From assembly GCF_019049325.1 (NCBI RefSeq), contig NZ_JAGMUO010000043.1, positions 1 to 47,339 of the forward strand: a DNA stretch of 47,339 bases, in the 5' to 3' direction. Below the pieces are notes generated by a model. It had not been told where the DNA came from. It did not search any database and saw only the letters and a program-made list of their open reading frames with translations. This document shows, piece by piece, positions 6,528-15,082 of the stretch (position 1 is the stretch's first letter; each line of letters starts with the position of its first letter). Made by a program: the position numbers and the translations under genes. The stretch is from Streptomyces sp. AC512_CC834. GTDB taxonomy: Bacteria > Actinomycetota > Actinomycetes > Streptomycetales > Streptomycetaceae.

Positions 6528-7937
6528 ATGCGCACGAGCAGCACCATGCGGACTCGCAAGACCCACGGTAGAACCTTCAGCAGGACCACCCGGGCCGCCG
6601 CCACCCTCGCCGTGGGAGCGCTCGCGCTCTCGCTCACCGCGTGCGGCGGCGATGACGGCAACGGCGGTGGCGACAGCGGCGACAAGGGGGGCGGCAGCCA
6701 GGAGCCGGCGTCCTCCGTCACCCTTCCGAAGCTGGACGGCGAGAGCCTGGAGGTCGCCGCCGTCTGGACCGGTACGGAGCAGGAGAACTTCAAGAAGGTC
6801 CTCGCCGAGTTCGAGAAGCGCACCGGCGCCAAGGTGACCTTCGTGCCCGCGCAGGACCCCATCGTCAACTTCCTCGGCTCGAAGATCGCGGGCGGCGCCC
6901 CGCCGGACGTAGCGCTGCTCCCGCAGCCCGGCGCCATCAAGCAGGCCGTAGACAAGGGCTGGGCCAAGCCGCTGGGCGCCGAGGCGACCAAGGAGCTCGG
7001 CGAGAACTACTCGCAGGGCTGGCAGGACATCGGCAAGGTCGACGGCAAGCAGTACGGCGTGTACTACAAGGCCGCCAACAAGTCCCTGATCTGGTACAAC
7101 GCTCAGGTCTTCGAGAACGCGGGCGCCGCCGAGCCCAAGACCTGGGACGAGCTGCTCGACACCGCCCAGATGATCTACGACTCGGGGGTCACCCCGTTCT
7201 CGGTCGGCGGCGCGGACGGCTGGACGCTCACCGACTGGTTCGAGAACGTCTACCTCTCGCAGGCGGGCCCGGAGAAGTACGACCAGCTCGCCAAGCACGA
7301 GATCAAGTGGACGGACCCTTCCGTGAAGGAGGCCCTGACCACCCTCGCGGAGATCTGGGGCAAGGACGACTACGTCGCGGGCGGCGCGTCCGGCGCGCTC
7401 CAGACGGAGTTCCCGGCCTCGGTGACGCAGACCTTCACCGGCGGCGACCAGCCCAAGGCGGGCATGGTCTACGAGGGCGACTTCGTCCAGGTCAACATCG
7501 GTGAGACGAAGGCGAAGGTCGGCACGGACGCGAAGGTGTTCCCGTTCCCGGCCGTCGGCGACACCGCGCCGGTGGTGTCCGGCGGCGACGCGGCCGTGAT
7601 CCTGGACGACTCCAAGGCGGCGCAGGCGCTGGCCACCTGGCTGGCCTCGCCGGACGCGGCGGCGATCCAGGCGAAGCTCGGCGGCTTCCTCTCGCCCAAC
7701 AAGAACATCGACTCCTCGGTGTATCCGAACGAAGTGCAGAAGAAGATCGCCGAGGCGCTGGTCTCGGCCGGCGACGACTTCCGCTTCGACATGTCGGACC
7801 AGGCCCCGCAGGCCTTCGGCGGCACCCCCGGCAAGGGCGAGTGGAAGGTGCTGCAGGACTTCCTCAAGAACCCGAAGGACGTCGCCGGCGCCCAGAAGAA
7901 GCTGGAGGCGGACGCGGCTGCCGCCTACGGAGGCTGA
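6528..7937 (+). CDS. Extracellular sugar-binding lipoprotein of an ABC importer (AglE-like)
   Basis: A solute-binding lipoprotein of about 469 residues that would capture a carbohydrate outside the cell. It has a long basic N-terminus, a hydrophobic stretch (AAATLAVGALALSL) and a lipobox LTAC with Cys39 as the lipidated residue, followed by a Gly/Asp-rich spacer. The mature part has the family 1 binding-protein fold pattern (EVAAVWTGTEQENFKKVLAE, and later SVGGADGWTLTDWFENVYL). It looks closest to alpha-glucoside binding proteins, but the ligand cannot be read from sequence. An in-frame GTG lies immediately before the chosen ATG. It is the first gene of an operon with two permeases. Confidence 0.88.
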   Translation: MRTSSTMRTRKTHGRTFSRTTRAAATLAVGALALSLTACGGDDGNGGGDSGDKGGGSQEPASSVTLPKLDGESLEVAAVWTGTEQENFKKVLAEFEKRTGAKVTFVPAQDPIVNFLGSKIAGGAPPDVALLPQPGAIKQAVDKGWAKPLGAEATKELGENYSQGWQDIGKVDGKQYGVYYKAANKSLIWYNAQVFENAGAAEPKTWDELLDTAQMIYDSGVTPFSVGGADGWTLTDWFENVYLSQAGPEKYDQLAKHEIKWTDPSVKEALTTLAEIWGKDDYVAGGASGALQTEFPASVTQTFTGGDQPKAGMVYEGDFVQVNIGETKAKVGTDAKVFPFPAVGDTAPVVSGGDAAVILDDSKAAQALATWLASPDAAAIQAKLGGFLSPNKNIDSSVYPNEVQKKIAEALVSAGDDFRFDMSDQAPQAFGGTPGKGEWKVLQDFLKNPKDVAGAQKKLEADAAAAYGG

Positions 7938-7941
7938 CGCG

Positions 7942-9315
7942 ATGACGTCGGCCACGGCGGCAGGGGACTCGTCCACCTCGTCGGGCCCTGCCGCCCCCAA
8001 GTCACGCAAGTCACGCAAGTCGCCCAAGAGCGTGACCGGCACCCGTAAGTCCGTGGCGGTTCTGTTCCTGCTGCCCGCTCTGGTGCTGCTCGGCGCGCTC
8101 GTGGTCTACCCGATCGGGTACTCGCTGATCCGCAGCTTCTACGACCAGTCCGGCGACTCCTTCGCCGGATTCGACAACTACGAAGCGCTGTTCACCGACG
8201 ACGGCATCCGCACCGCCCTGAAGAACAACATCATCTGGGTGGTGTTCGCGCCGACGGTCGCCACCGCGCTCGGCCTGATCTTCGCGGTACTGACCGAACG
8301 CATCCGCTGGGGCACCGCGTTCAAGCTGGTCGTCTTCATGCCGATGGCGATCTCGATGCTGGCGGCCGGCATCATCTTCCGCCTCGTGTACGACCAGGAC
8401 CCGGACAAGGGCGTCGCCAACGCGGTGTGGGTCGGGGTGCACGACACGTTCGCCGAGTCGTCCGCGTTCCCGAAGGCGCACCCGGGCCGCCAGTCGCCGC
8501 TGGAGCCGGCCGGCGGGGGCGCGTTCGTCACCAAGCAGCCGGTCGGCCTCGGCACGCCGGTCGTCCTGCCCCTCGTCGGCGTCGCCCCCGACGTGATGCC
8601 GGACGGCGCGCAGAAGGCCGTAGTCGCCGAGCCCGAGGACGGGAAGGTCACCGGTACCACCTGGCAGGACTTCACCCGCGGCAAGGGCGTCGGGAAGCTG
8701 GGCGGCGTCGACGCGGCCGAGCTGGGCTACGCCGGGATGAAGATCGAGGCCGTCAAGGACGGCGAGGTCGTCGCGTCGACCACGGCGGCCGCGGACGGCA
8801 CCTTCACGCTGCCCGCCGCGGCCGACGGGGCGCTGCTCAGACTGCCCGCCGACAACTTCAAGGAGCCGTACAACGGCCTGAACTGGCTCGGCCCCTCCCT
8901 CGTCACCCCGGCGATCATCGGGTCGTACGTATGGATGTGGGCGGGCTTCGCCATGGTGCTGATCGCGGCGGGGCTGGCCGGGATGCCCAGGGAGCTGCTC
9001 GAGGCCGCCCGGGTCGACGGCGCCAACGAGTGGCAGGTCTTCAGACGGGTCACGGTGCCGCTCCTCGCACCGGTCCTCGCGGTCGTGGTCGTCACCCTGA
9101 TGATCAACGTGCTGAAGGTCTTCGACCTGGTCTTCATCATCGCCCCCGGCTCCTCCCAGGACGACGCGAACGTGCTCGCCCTGGAGCTGTACCGCAAGGG
9201 CTTCGCCTCCGACCAGCCGGGCGTCGCCAGCGCCATCGCGGTGTTCCTGCTGCTCCTGGTCATCCCGGTGATGTGGTTCAACGTACGGCGACTGCGGCGG
9301 GAGGTGCGGCGATGA
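7942..9315 (+). CDS. Sugar ABC transporter permease with a large extracytoplasmic insert
   Basis: A MalF/AglF-type inner-membrane permease. At 457 aa it is much longer than the usual 300. TM segments are visible at VAVLFLLPALVLLGALVVYP, in the NNIIWVVFAPTVATALGLIF region and at MAISMLAAGIIF. About residues 155-315 are a soluble insert, which contains a beta-rich part (GMKIEAVKDGEVVASTTAAA, DGTFTLPA) like a carboxypeptidase-regulatory Ig fold. The EAA loop that docks the ATPase is clear (ELLEAARVDGANEWQVFRRV). It starts 4 bp after the lipoprotein stop, with a ggaggc ribosome binding site. The insert sits between TM segments, as the P2 domain does in MalF, and probably contacts the binding protein. 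Confidence 0.9.
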   Translation: MTSATAAGDSSTSSGPAAPKSRKSRKSPKSVTGTRKSVAVLFLLPALVLLGALVVYPIGYSLIRSFYDQSGDSFAGFDNYEALFTDDGIRTALKNNIIWVVFAPTVATALGLIFAVLTERIRWGTAFKLVVFMPMAISMLAAGIIFRLVYDQDPDKGVANAVWVGVHDTFAESSAFPKAHPGRQSPLEPAGGGAFVTKQPVGLGTPVVLPLVGVAPDVMPDGAQKAVVAEPEDGKVTGTTWQDFTRGKGVGKLGGVDAAELGYAGMKIEAVKDGEVVASTTAAADGTFTLPAAADGALLRLPADNFKEPYNGLNWLGPSLVTPAIIGSYVWMWAGFAMVLIAAGLAGMPRELLEAARVDGANEWQVFRRVTVPLLAPVLAVVVVTLMINVLKVFDLVFIIAPGSSQDDANVLALELYRKGFASDQPGVASAIAVFLLLLVIPVMWFNVRRLRREVRR

Positions 9316-10235
9316 CCGCGCAGGCGGGTTCCCTCACCGAACCGGTGGTGCCATCACCGCCGCCCAAGACGGTCGTCAAGGCGAAGCAGTCGCTGGGGTC
9401 GCGGATCACCGAAGGTCTCAGCGGCGGTCTCGTCCGGGTGTTCCTGATCGTGGTGGGCCTGTTCTGGCTGGTCCCGACGATCGGGCTGCTGCTGTCCTCG
9501 CTGCGCACGCCCGAGGACATGGCGGCGAACGGCTGGTGGGAGGTCTTCACCAAGCCGTCCCAGCTCACCTTCCAGAGCTACGAGGAGTTGCTGAAGAACG
9601 GCGACATCACCTCCTCCCTGCTCAACACCGTGATGATCACGGTCCCGGCGACCGTTCTGGTCGTGGTCATCGGGTCCCTCGCCGGGTACGCCTTCGCGTG
9701 GATGGACTTCCCGGGCCGCGACTGGTGGTTCCTGGCCGTGGTCGGGCTGCTCGTCGTCCCCGTGCAGGTCGCCCTGATCCCGATCGCCGAACTCTTCGGC
9801 AAGATCGGTCTGTTCGGCTCCGTCGTCGGCGTGATCCTCTTCCACGTCGGCTTCGGCCTGCCCTTCGCGGTGTTCCTGCTGCGGAACTTCTTCGCGGAGA
9901 TCCCGCGCGAGCTGCTGGAGGCCGCCCGGCTGGACGGCGCGGGTGAACTGCGGCTGTTCCTGCGGGTCGTGATGCCGCTCGGCGGGCCCGCGATCGCCAG
10001 CCTCGGCATCTTCCAGTTCCTGTGGGTGTGGAACGACATGCTGGTCGCGCTGATCTTCTCGGACTCCGGGAGCCAGCCGATCACGGTCGCCCTGCAGACC
10101 CAGGTACGGCAGTTCGGCAACAACATCGACGTCCTGGCACCGGGAGCGTTCATCTCCATGGTGATCCCGCTGGCCGTGTTCTTCGCGTTCCAGCGGCAGT
10201 TCGTCTCCGGCGTGATGGCGGGCGCCGTCAAGTAG
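9312..10235 (+). CDS. Sugar ABC transporter permease (MalG/AglG-like, 307 aa)
   Basis: The second permease of the importer, of normal length with six predicted membrane segments (for example VFLIVVGLFWLVPTIGLLL and WFLAVVGLLVVPVQVALIP). It has the EAA motif ELLEAARLDGAGELRLFLRV. ATG overlaps the stop of the first permease (ATGA), so the pair is translationally coupled. No ATPase gene follows; streptomycete sugar importers of this class generally share the multitask ATPase MsiK, which is the likely energy source. A hairpin after the stop closes the operon. Confidence 0.92.
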   Translation: MTAQAGSLTEPVVPSPPPKTVVKAKQSLGSRITEGLSGGLVRVFLIVVGLFWLVPTIGLLLSSLRTPEDMAANGWWEVFTKPSQLTFQSYEELLKNGDITSSLLNTVMITVPATVLVVVIGSLAGYAFAWMDFPGRDWWFLAVVGLLVVPVQVALIPIAELFGKIGLFGSVVGVILFHVGFGLPFAVFLLRNFFAEIPRELLEAARLDGAGELRLFLRVVMPLGGPAIASLGIFQFLWVWNDMLVALIFSDSGSQPITVALQTQVRQFGNNIDVLAPGAFISMVIPLAVFFAFQRQFVSGVMAGAVK

Positions 10236-10254
10236 CCGTCGCTCCAACACCCGT

Positions 10255-10287
10255 GAGGGGGCGGGCCGGTCACCGGTCCGCCCCCTC
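10255..10287 (+). terminator. Hairpin terminator after the sugar importer operon
   Basis: The inner stem is ccgg-tca-ccgg. The outer arms (tgagggg and ccccctca) pair with one bulge. It lies 20 bp after the last permease stop and before the next gene. There is no U-tract, as is common for actinobacterial terminators. Confidence 0.65.
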
Positions 10288-10388
10288 ATCCGTATGGGCA
10301 CGACGTCCCCCGAATGCCGCAGGGACCGTAACCAAGTCACTCCATTGGCCGTTCCCGGGCCGAACGCCCGCACCGACCCCGCCGACCC

Positions 10389-12722
10389 ATGGATGTCCCC
10401 GTGCCCAGGTTCAGTGTCATCGTTCCCGCGTACCAGGTTCAGGCGTATCTGCACGCGTGCCTGGAGTCGGTGCTGTCCCAGTCGTACCCGGACCTCGAGG
10501 TGATCGTGGTCGACGACTGCTCGCCGGACGCGTGCGGGGCGATCGCCGACGAGTTCGCGGCCCGCGACCCGCGCGTACGCGCCGTGCACCTGCCGGACAA
10601 CCAGGGCCTCGGCCCGGCCCGCAACGCCGGCCTGGAACGGGCGAGCGGTGACTACCTGGTCTTCCTCGACGGCGACGACACCCTCACCCCGGGCGCGCTC
10701 GGGGCCGTCGCCGACCGGATCAAGGAGACCGGGGAGCCCGACGTCCTGGTCTACGACTACGCGCGCACCTACTGGACCGGCGAGACGGTCCGCAACCAGG
10801 CCGCCGCGCACCTCACCGAACAGGGCCCGGCGCCGTTCCGGCTCACCGACCGGCCGGGGCTGCTGAACCTGCTCATGGTGGCCTGGAACAAGGCGGTACG
10901 GCGGGAGTTCGCCGAGCGCGAGGGCTTCGCCTTCCCGCCGGGTTACTACGAGGACACCCCGTGGACGTACCCGGTCCTGATGACGGCGGGGTCCGTCGCC
11001 ACCCTGGACCGGGTCTGCGTCCACTACCGGCAGCGCCGGCGGGGCAGCATCCTGGGCACGCCGAGCGAGCGGCACCTGGACGTCTTCGACCAGTACGACC
11101 GCGTCTTCGCGTTCCTGGAGGCACGCATGGAGACGGGCATCGAGACGCACCCGGAGTCACGCCCGGGGACGCCCCCGGAGCTGTCCCCGGAGCTGTCCCG
11201 CTGGCGCCCCGTTCTGTACCGCCGCATGGCCGACCACCTGACGACGGTCTACACCCGCCCCGACCGCCTCCCGCGTTCCCTGCGCGCCGAGTTCCTGCGC
11301 CGGGCCCGCGTCCACTGCCGCCGCTACCGGGTCCCCGGCGCCCCGGCCCCGCTGCCCGTCCGGCTGCGCCACGCCCTGCTCCGCCTCGGCCTGCGCCGCA
11401 CCTACGCCGCCCTGCGCCTCGCGTCGGCCCTGCGCCGCCGTACGGCGAAGGGCACCGCGGCGCTCCTCAACGCCGCCCGGACCGGCACCCTCCGCCTGCA
11501 CTACCGCGTCCAGCGCTGCCTCCCCCTGCGCGCCGACCGCGCCGTCTTCGCCGTCGACGGGGGCCGGGGGTACGGCCGCGACCCGGGCGCGCTGGAGGAG
11601 GCGTTCCGCCGTCTCGCGCCGCACGTGCGCACGGCGTGGGCCGCCGACCCCGCGCACCACCACACCGTCCCGCCCGGCACGCGCCGCCTGGCCCCCGGCA
11701 CGGCCGCCCACTGGACGGCCCTGGCCCGCTCCCGCTACCTGGTGCGCGACTCGGCCTTCGACGCGGGCCTGGTCAGGCGCCGGGGCCAGATCCTGGTCCA
11801 GACGCAGAACGGGACGCCCCTCAAGCACATGGGCCTGGACCTCCAGGAGCGCCCGGCCGCCGCGCGCGGCACCGACTTCGCCCGGCTGCTGCGCGACGTC
11901 GACTCCTGGGACTACGTGGTCTCCGCCAACCTCCACTCCACCCTGACCTGGGAACGCGTCCACCCCGGCGGCTACACCACCCTGGAGTACGGCCAGCCGC
12001 GCACCGACGTGCTCCAGCGGGCGACGGCGTCGGACGTGGCCCGGCTGCGGGAGACCCTCGGCATCCCCGAGGGCACCGTCGCGATCCTGTACGCGCCCAC
12101 CCACCGCGACTACCGGCGCACCCAGCGCACCGCCCTGGACCTGGAGCGCGTCGTGCGCCGGCTCGGCCCGCGCTTCATGGTGCTGGCCCGCGCCCACCCC
12201 CGCCACGGCGGCCCGCTCGCCGCGTCCGGGGGCCGGGTCCTCGATGTGAGCGACCACCCGCACGTGGAGTCGCTCTGCCTGGCCTCGGACGCCCTTGTCA
12301 CCGACTACTCGGCACTGATGTTCGACTACGCGGGCCTGGACCGCCCGATCGTGATCCACGCCGACGAGCCGGAGGCGTACGGGGCGGCCCGCGGCACCTA
12401 CTTCGACCTGGGCTCGTTCCCGCCGGGCGCGATCGCGCGGGACGAGGACGAGCTGATCGGGGTCTTCGCCGGCGGCGACTGGCACGGCGCCCGCTCGGCG
12501 CGGCTGCGGGCCGCCTTCCGCGAGCGGTTCTGCCCGTACGACGACGGCCGCGCCGCCGACCGCGTCGTACGCCGGGTCGTCCTGGGTGAGAGGGACCATC
12601 CGCCGGTCGTTCCGCTCGCCGCGCGCCGTCCCGCACCCTCGGCCGCCGCGTCCCTGGTCCGCGCGCCGCTGGCGACGGTGCCGCAACCCGCGGGGCCCCG
12701 CACCGTCACCGACAGCCTCTGA
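10389..12722 (+). CDS. GT2 / CDP-glycerol-glycerophosphotransferase-like fusion, paralog 1
   Basis: A two-domain cytoplasmic enzyme of about 777 residues. Residues 7-240 form a family 2 glycosyltransferase with intact motifs: VVDDCSPD, D94-G-D-D97 (DxD) and the acidic YYEDTPW (E188-D189). From about residue 390 onward is a TagF-like domain with LYAPTHRDY, LARAHPRHGG and TDYSALMFDYAGLDRP. The motif usually read as HGTPLK is NGTPLK here (Asn474), replacing the histidine that I recall as catalytic in TagF. ATG 10389 is used; GTG 10401 would give the MPRFS-like start seen in the paralogs, and neither has a good ribosome binding site. First of three tandem paralogs, probably for a phosphate-containing wall polymer. 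Confidence 0.88.
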   Translation: MDVPVPRFSVIVPAYQVQAYLHACLESVLSQSYPDLEVIVVDDCSPDACGAIADEFAARDPRVRAVHLPDNQGLGPARNAGLERASGDYLVFLDGDDTLTPGALGAVADRIKETGEPDVLVYDYARTYWTGETVRNQAAAHLTEQGPAPFRLTDRPGLLNLLMVAWNKAVRREFAEREGFAFPPGYYEDTPWTYPVLMTAGSVATLDRVCVHYRQRRRGSILGTPSERHLDVFDQYDRVFAFLEARMETGIETHPESRPGTPPELSPELSRWRPVLYRRMADHLTTVYTRPDRLPRSLRAEFLRRARVHCRRYRVPGAPAPLPVRLRHALLRLGLRRTYAALRLASALRRRTAKGTAALLNAARTGTLRLHYRVQRCLPLRADRAVFAVDGGRGYGRDPGALEEAFRRLAPHVRTAWAADPAHHHTVPPGTRRLAPGTAAHWTALARSRYLVRDSAFDAGLVRRRGQILVQTQNGTPLKHMGLDLQERPAAARGTDFARLLRDVDSWDYVVSANLHSTLTWERVHPGGYTTLEYGQPRTDVLQRATASDVARLRETLGIPEGTVAILYAPTHRDYRRTQRTALDLERVVRRLGPRFMVLARAHPRHGGPLAASGGRVLDVSDHPHVESLCLASDALVTDYSALMFDYAGLDRPIVIHADEPEAYGAARGTYFDLGSFPPGAIARDEDELIGVFAGGDWHGARSARLRAAFRERFCPYDDGRAADRVVRRVVLGERDHPPVVPLAARRPAPSAAASLVRAPLATVPQPAGPRTVTDSL

Positions 12723-12828
12723 CCGCCGTTTGTCCACCGGGAGTTCGCATGCCTGGCAGCATGCCCCACAACATGCCAATCAGGGCAAACAGGGTAAACA
12801 GGACGCAGTTCACGAGAGAAAGAGCAGT

Positions 12829-15075
12829 ATGCCCCGCTTCAGCATCATCGTCCCGTCCCATGGGGTCGCGGGGCGGCTCTCCCAGGCACTGGACTCGGTC
12901 CTCGCCCAGTCCTTCGGCGACTTCGAGCTGATCCCGGTCTGCGACGCCCCGGACTCCGCCGCCGCCGACGTCGCCGTCGAGCGCGCCGAGCGGGACTCCC
13001 GGGTGACGCCCGTGCACGCGCCGCCGTCGGCCGGTCTTGCCGGAGCGCGCAACAGCGGGATGCGGGCGGCGACCGGCGCGTACCTGCTGTTCCTCGACGG
13101 CGACGACACCCTCACCCCCGGCGCGCTGGCGGCCCTGGACGCGCGGCTGGCGGAGACCGGCGGGGTGGACGTGCTGTATTCCGAGTACGAGCGCGTGCCC
13201 TGGTGGGAGGGCGAGGTCACCAATCCGGCCGCCCCGCTGCTGGCGAGGACCCCGGACGGCGCCTTCGCCCCCGACCGCGCCCCGCACCTGACCGGCGTGC
13301 ACCTGCCCGCGTGGAGCGCGGTGTACCGCCGTACCTTCCTCGCCGAGCGGCGCCTCGACTTCCCCGGCGGGCACTTCACCGACGTCGGTTTCGGCGCCCT
13401 GGTCGCGGCGCGCGCCGAACGCGTGGCGGTGCTGCGCTCCGTGGTCGTACGGCATCTGGTGCGCCGCCAGGGCAACCGGCTGAACCTGCCAGGCGAGCAC
13501 CACGCGGAACTGCTCGACCAGGCCGAACTGGCCCTCGCGCACGCCGCCGAGCGGGGTCTGCCGGACGAGCGGCGCGGCCCGCTGTTCGAGCAGCTCTTCG
13601 CCGCGATCCTGAAGACGGCCACCCACCCCCGGCGCCTTACCCGCCGGGGGCGCCGTGCCTTCTACCGCCGGGCGAGCCGCCTCTACCGCCGTCACCGCCC
13701 CGCCGGTTTCCGGCCGCCCGGCGGGCGGCTCGGCGTGCAGCACCGGCTGCTGGCGGCCGGCTCGTACACGGGCTTCCGCGCCCTGCGCGCCGCCAACCGG
13801 GCGGCCACCGGGGTACTGCGACGCCTGCCGTGGCCGCGGGGGCTGCGCACCCGCCTGCTGTACCGCCGCCACCTGCGCCGCTCGCTGGACGCGAACCTCG
13901 TCGTGTACTGCGCCTACTGGGGCCGCGGCTACGCCTGCAACCCCGCCGCGATCCATCGCGCGGCCCGCGAACTCGCCCCGCACCTGCGGTCGGTGTTCCT
14001 GGTCGAGCCGGACCAGGCGCACACGGTCCCGGCGGACGTCGACCACGCCGTCATCGGCAGCGCGCGCTACTGGGAGGTGCTGGCCCGCGCCAAGTACCTC
14101 GTCAACAACGCCAACTTCGCCGAGGGCGTCGTCAAACGCCCCGGCAGCGTGCACGTGCAGACCCAGCACGGCACCCCGCTGAAGACGATGGGCGTGGACC
14201 AGTCGACGTATCCGGTGGTGGCCGCGGCCACCGGCAGCTTCACCAAGCTCCTTGGCCGCGTGGACCGCTGGGACTACAACCTGTCCGCCAACCGCCACTC
14301 CACCCAGATGTGGGAGCGCGCCTTCCCGGGCTCCTACGAGCACCTGGAGTACGGCTATCCGCGCAACGACGTGTACTGCACGGCGAGCGCCGAGGACGTG
14401 GCCCGCGTCCGGCGCGAACTGGGCGTCCCGGAGGGGAAGACGGCGGTGCTGTACGCGCCCACGCACCGGGACTACGAGACCGGTTTCGCATCCGGTCTCG
14501 CATCCGGTTCCGCATCCGGTTCCGGCACCGGCGGCTTGGATCTGGAGGCGTTCTGCGAGGCGGCCGGCGAGGACGTGGTGGTGCTGCTGCGCGCCCACTA
14601 CTTCTACGACCGGGGCGGGCAGCGGGAACGCACCGGCCGGATCATCGACGTGACCGGGCACCGTTCCTCCGAGGACGTGTGCCTGGCGGCGGACGCGCTG
14701 GTCACCGACTACTCGTCGATCATGTTCGACTACGCCAACCTGAACCGCCCGATCGTCGTGTACGCCGACGACTGGGACGTCTACCGGGAGACCCGCGGCG
14801 TCTACTTCGACCTGATGGCGGCGCCGCCGGGACCGGTGGCGCGGACCCCGGAGGAGCTGGCCCGCGTCTTCGGCGACGGCTCGTACGCGGGCCCGGAGTC
14901 GGCGGCGCTGCGGGCGGCCTTCCGGGAGCGGTTCTGCGAGTTCGACGACGGCCGGGCCGCCGAGCGCGTCGTACGCCGGGTGCTGCTCGGCGAACCTCCC
15001 GAGGCGCTGCCCCCCGTGATCCCGCTCGCGAAGCGCGTCCCGGCCCCCGCCGCCGCCACCCTCGTAAGGAGCTGA
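12829..15075 (+). CDS. GT2 / CDP-glycerol-glycerophosphotransferase-like fusion, paralog 2
   Basis: A 748-residue paralog starting MPRFSIIVPSHG. ATG 12829 is chosen because it aligns with the other copies and has gagaaagag upstream, although the frame is open earlier. The GT2 half keeps D90-G-D-D but has CDAPDS in place of VDDCSPD and FTDVGFG in place of the EDTPW acid pair, so its transferase activity is doubtful. The TagF-like half is complete: QTQHGTPLKTMG (His447), YGYPRNDVY, LYAPTHRDYE, LLRAHYFYD and TDYSSIMFDYANL. A 12-bp tandem repeat codes a Ser/Gly loop after HRDYE. It is predicted to polymerise or add polyol-phosphate units from a CDP-activated donor. Confidence 0.9.
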   Translation: MPRFSIIVPSHGVAGRLSQALDSVLAQSFGDFELIPVCDAPDSAAADVAVERAERDSRVTPVHAPPSAGLAGARNSGMRAATGAYLLFLDGDDTLTPGALAALDARLAETGGVDVLYSEYERVPWWEGEVTNPAAPLLARTPDGAFAPDRAPHLTGVHLPAWSAVYRRTFLAERRLDFPGGHFTDVGFGALVAARAERVAVLRSVVVRHLVRRQGNRLNLPGEHHAELLDQAELALAHAAERGLPDERRGPLFEQLFAAILKTATHPRRLTRRGRRAFYRRASRLYRRHRPAGFRPPGGRLGVQHRLLAAGSYTGFRALRAANRAATGVLRRLPWPRGLRTRLLYRRHLRRSLDANLVVYCAYWGRGYACNPAAIHRAARELAPHLRSVFLVEPDQAHTVPADVDHAVIGSARYWEVLARAKYLVNNANFAEGVVKRPGSVHVQTQHGTPLKTMGVDQSTYPVVAAATGSFTKLLGRVDRWDYNLSANRHSTQMWERAFPGSYEHLEYGYPRNDVYCTASAEDVARVRRELGVPEGKTAVLYAPTHRDYETGFASGLASGSASGSGTGGLDLEAFCEAAGEDVVVLLRAHYFYDRGGQRERTGRIIDVTGHRSSEDVCLAADALVTDYSSIMFDYANLNRPIVVYADDWDVYRETRGVYFDLMAAPPGPVARTPEELARVFGDGSYAGPESAALRAAFRERFCEFDDGRAAERVVRRVLLGEPPEALPPVIPLAKRVPAPAAATLVRS
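14482..14529 (+). repeat. Four 12-bp tandem repeats inside paralog 2
   Basis: Four units of the form ggttccgcatcc, slightly varied, keep the frame and encode a Gly/Ser/Ala-rich stretch (GFASGLASGSASGSG). They lie in a surface loop between the HRDYE motif and the next strand of the TagF-like domain. The other paralogs lack this stretch at the same place. Confidence 0.85.
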
Positions 15076-15082
15076 CCCCGCC

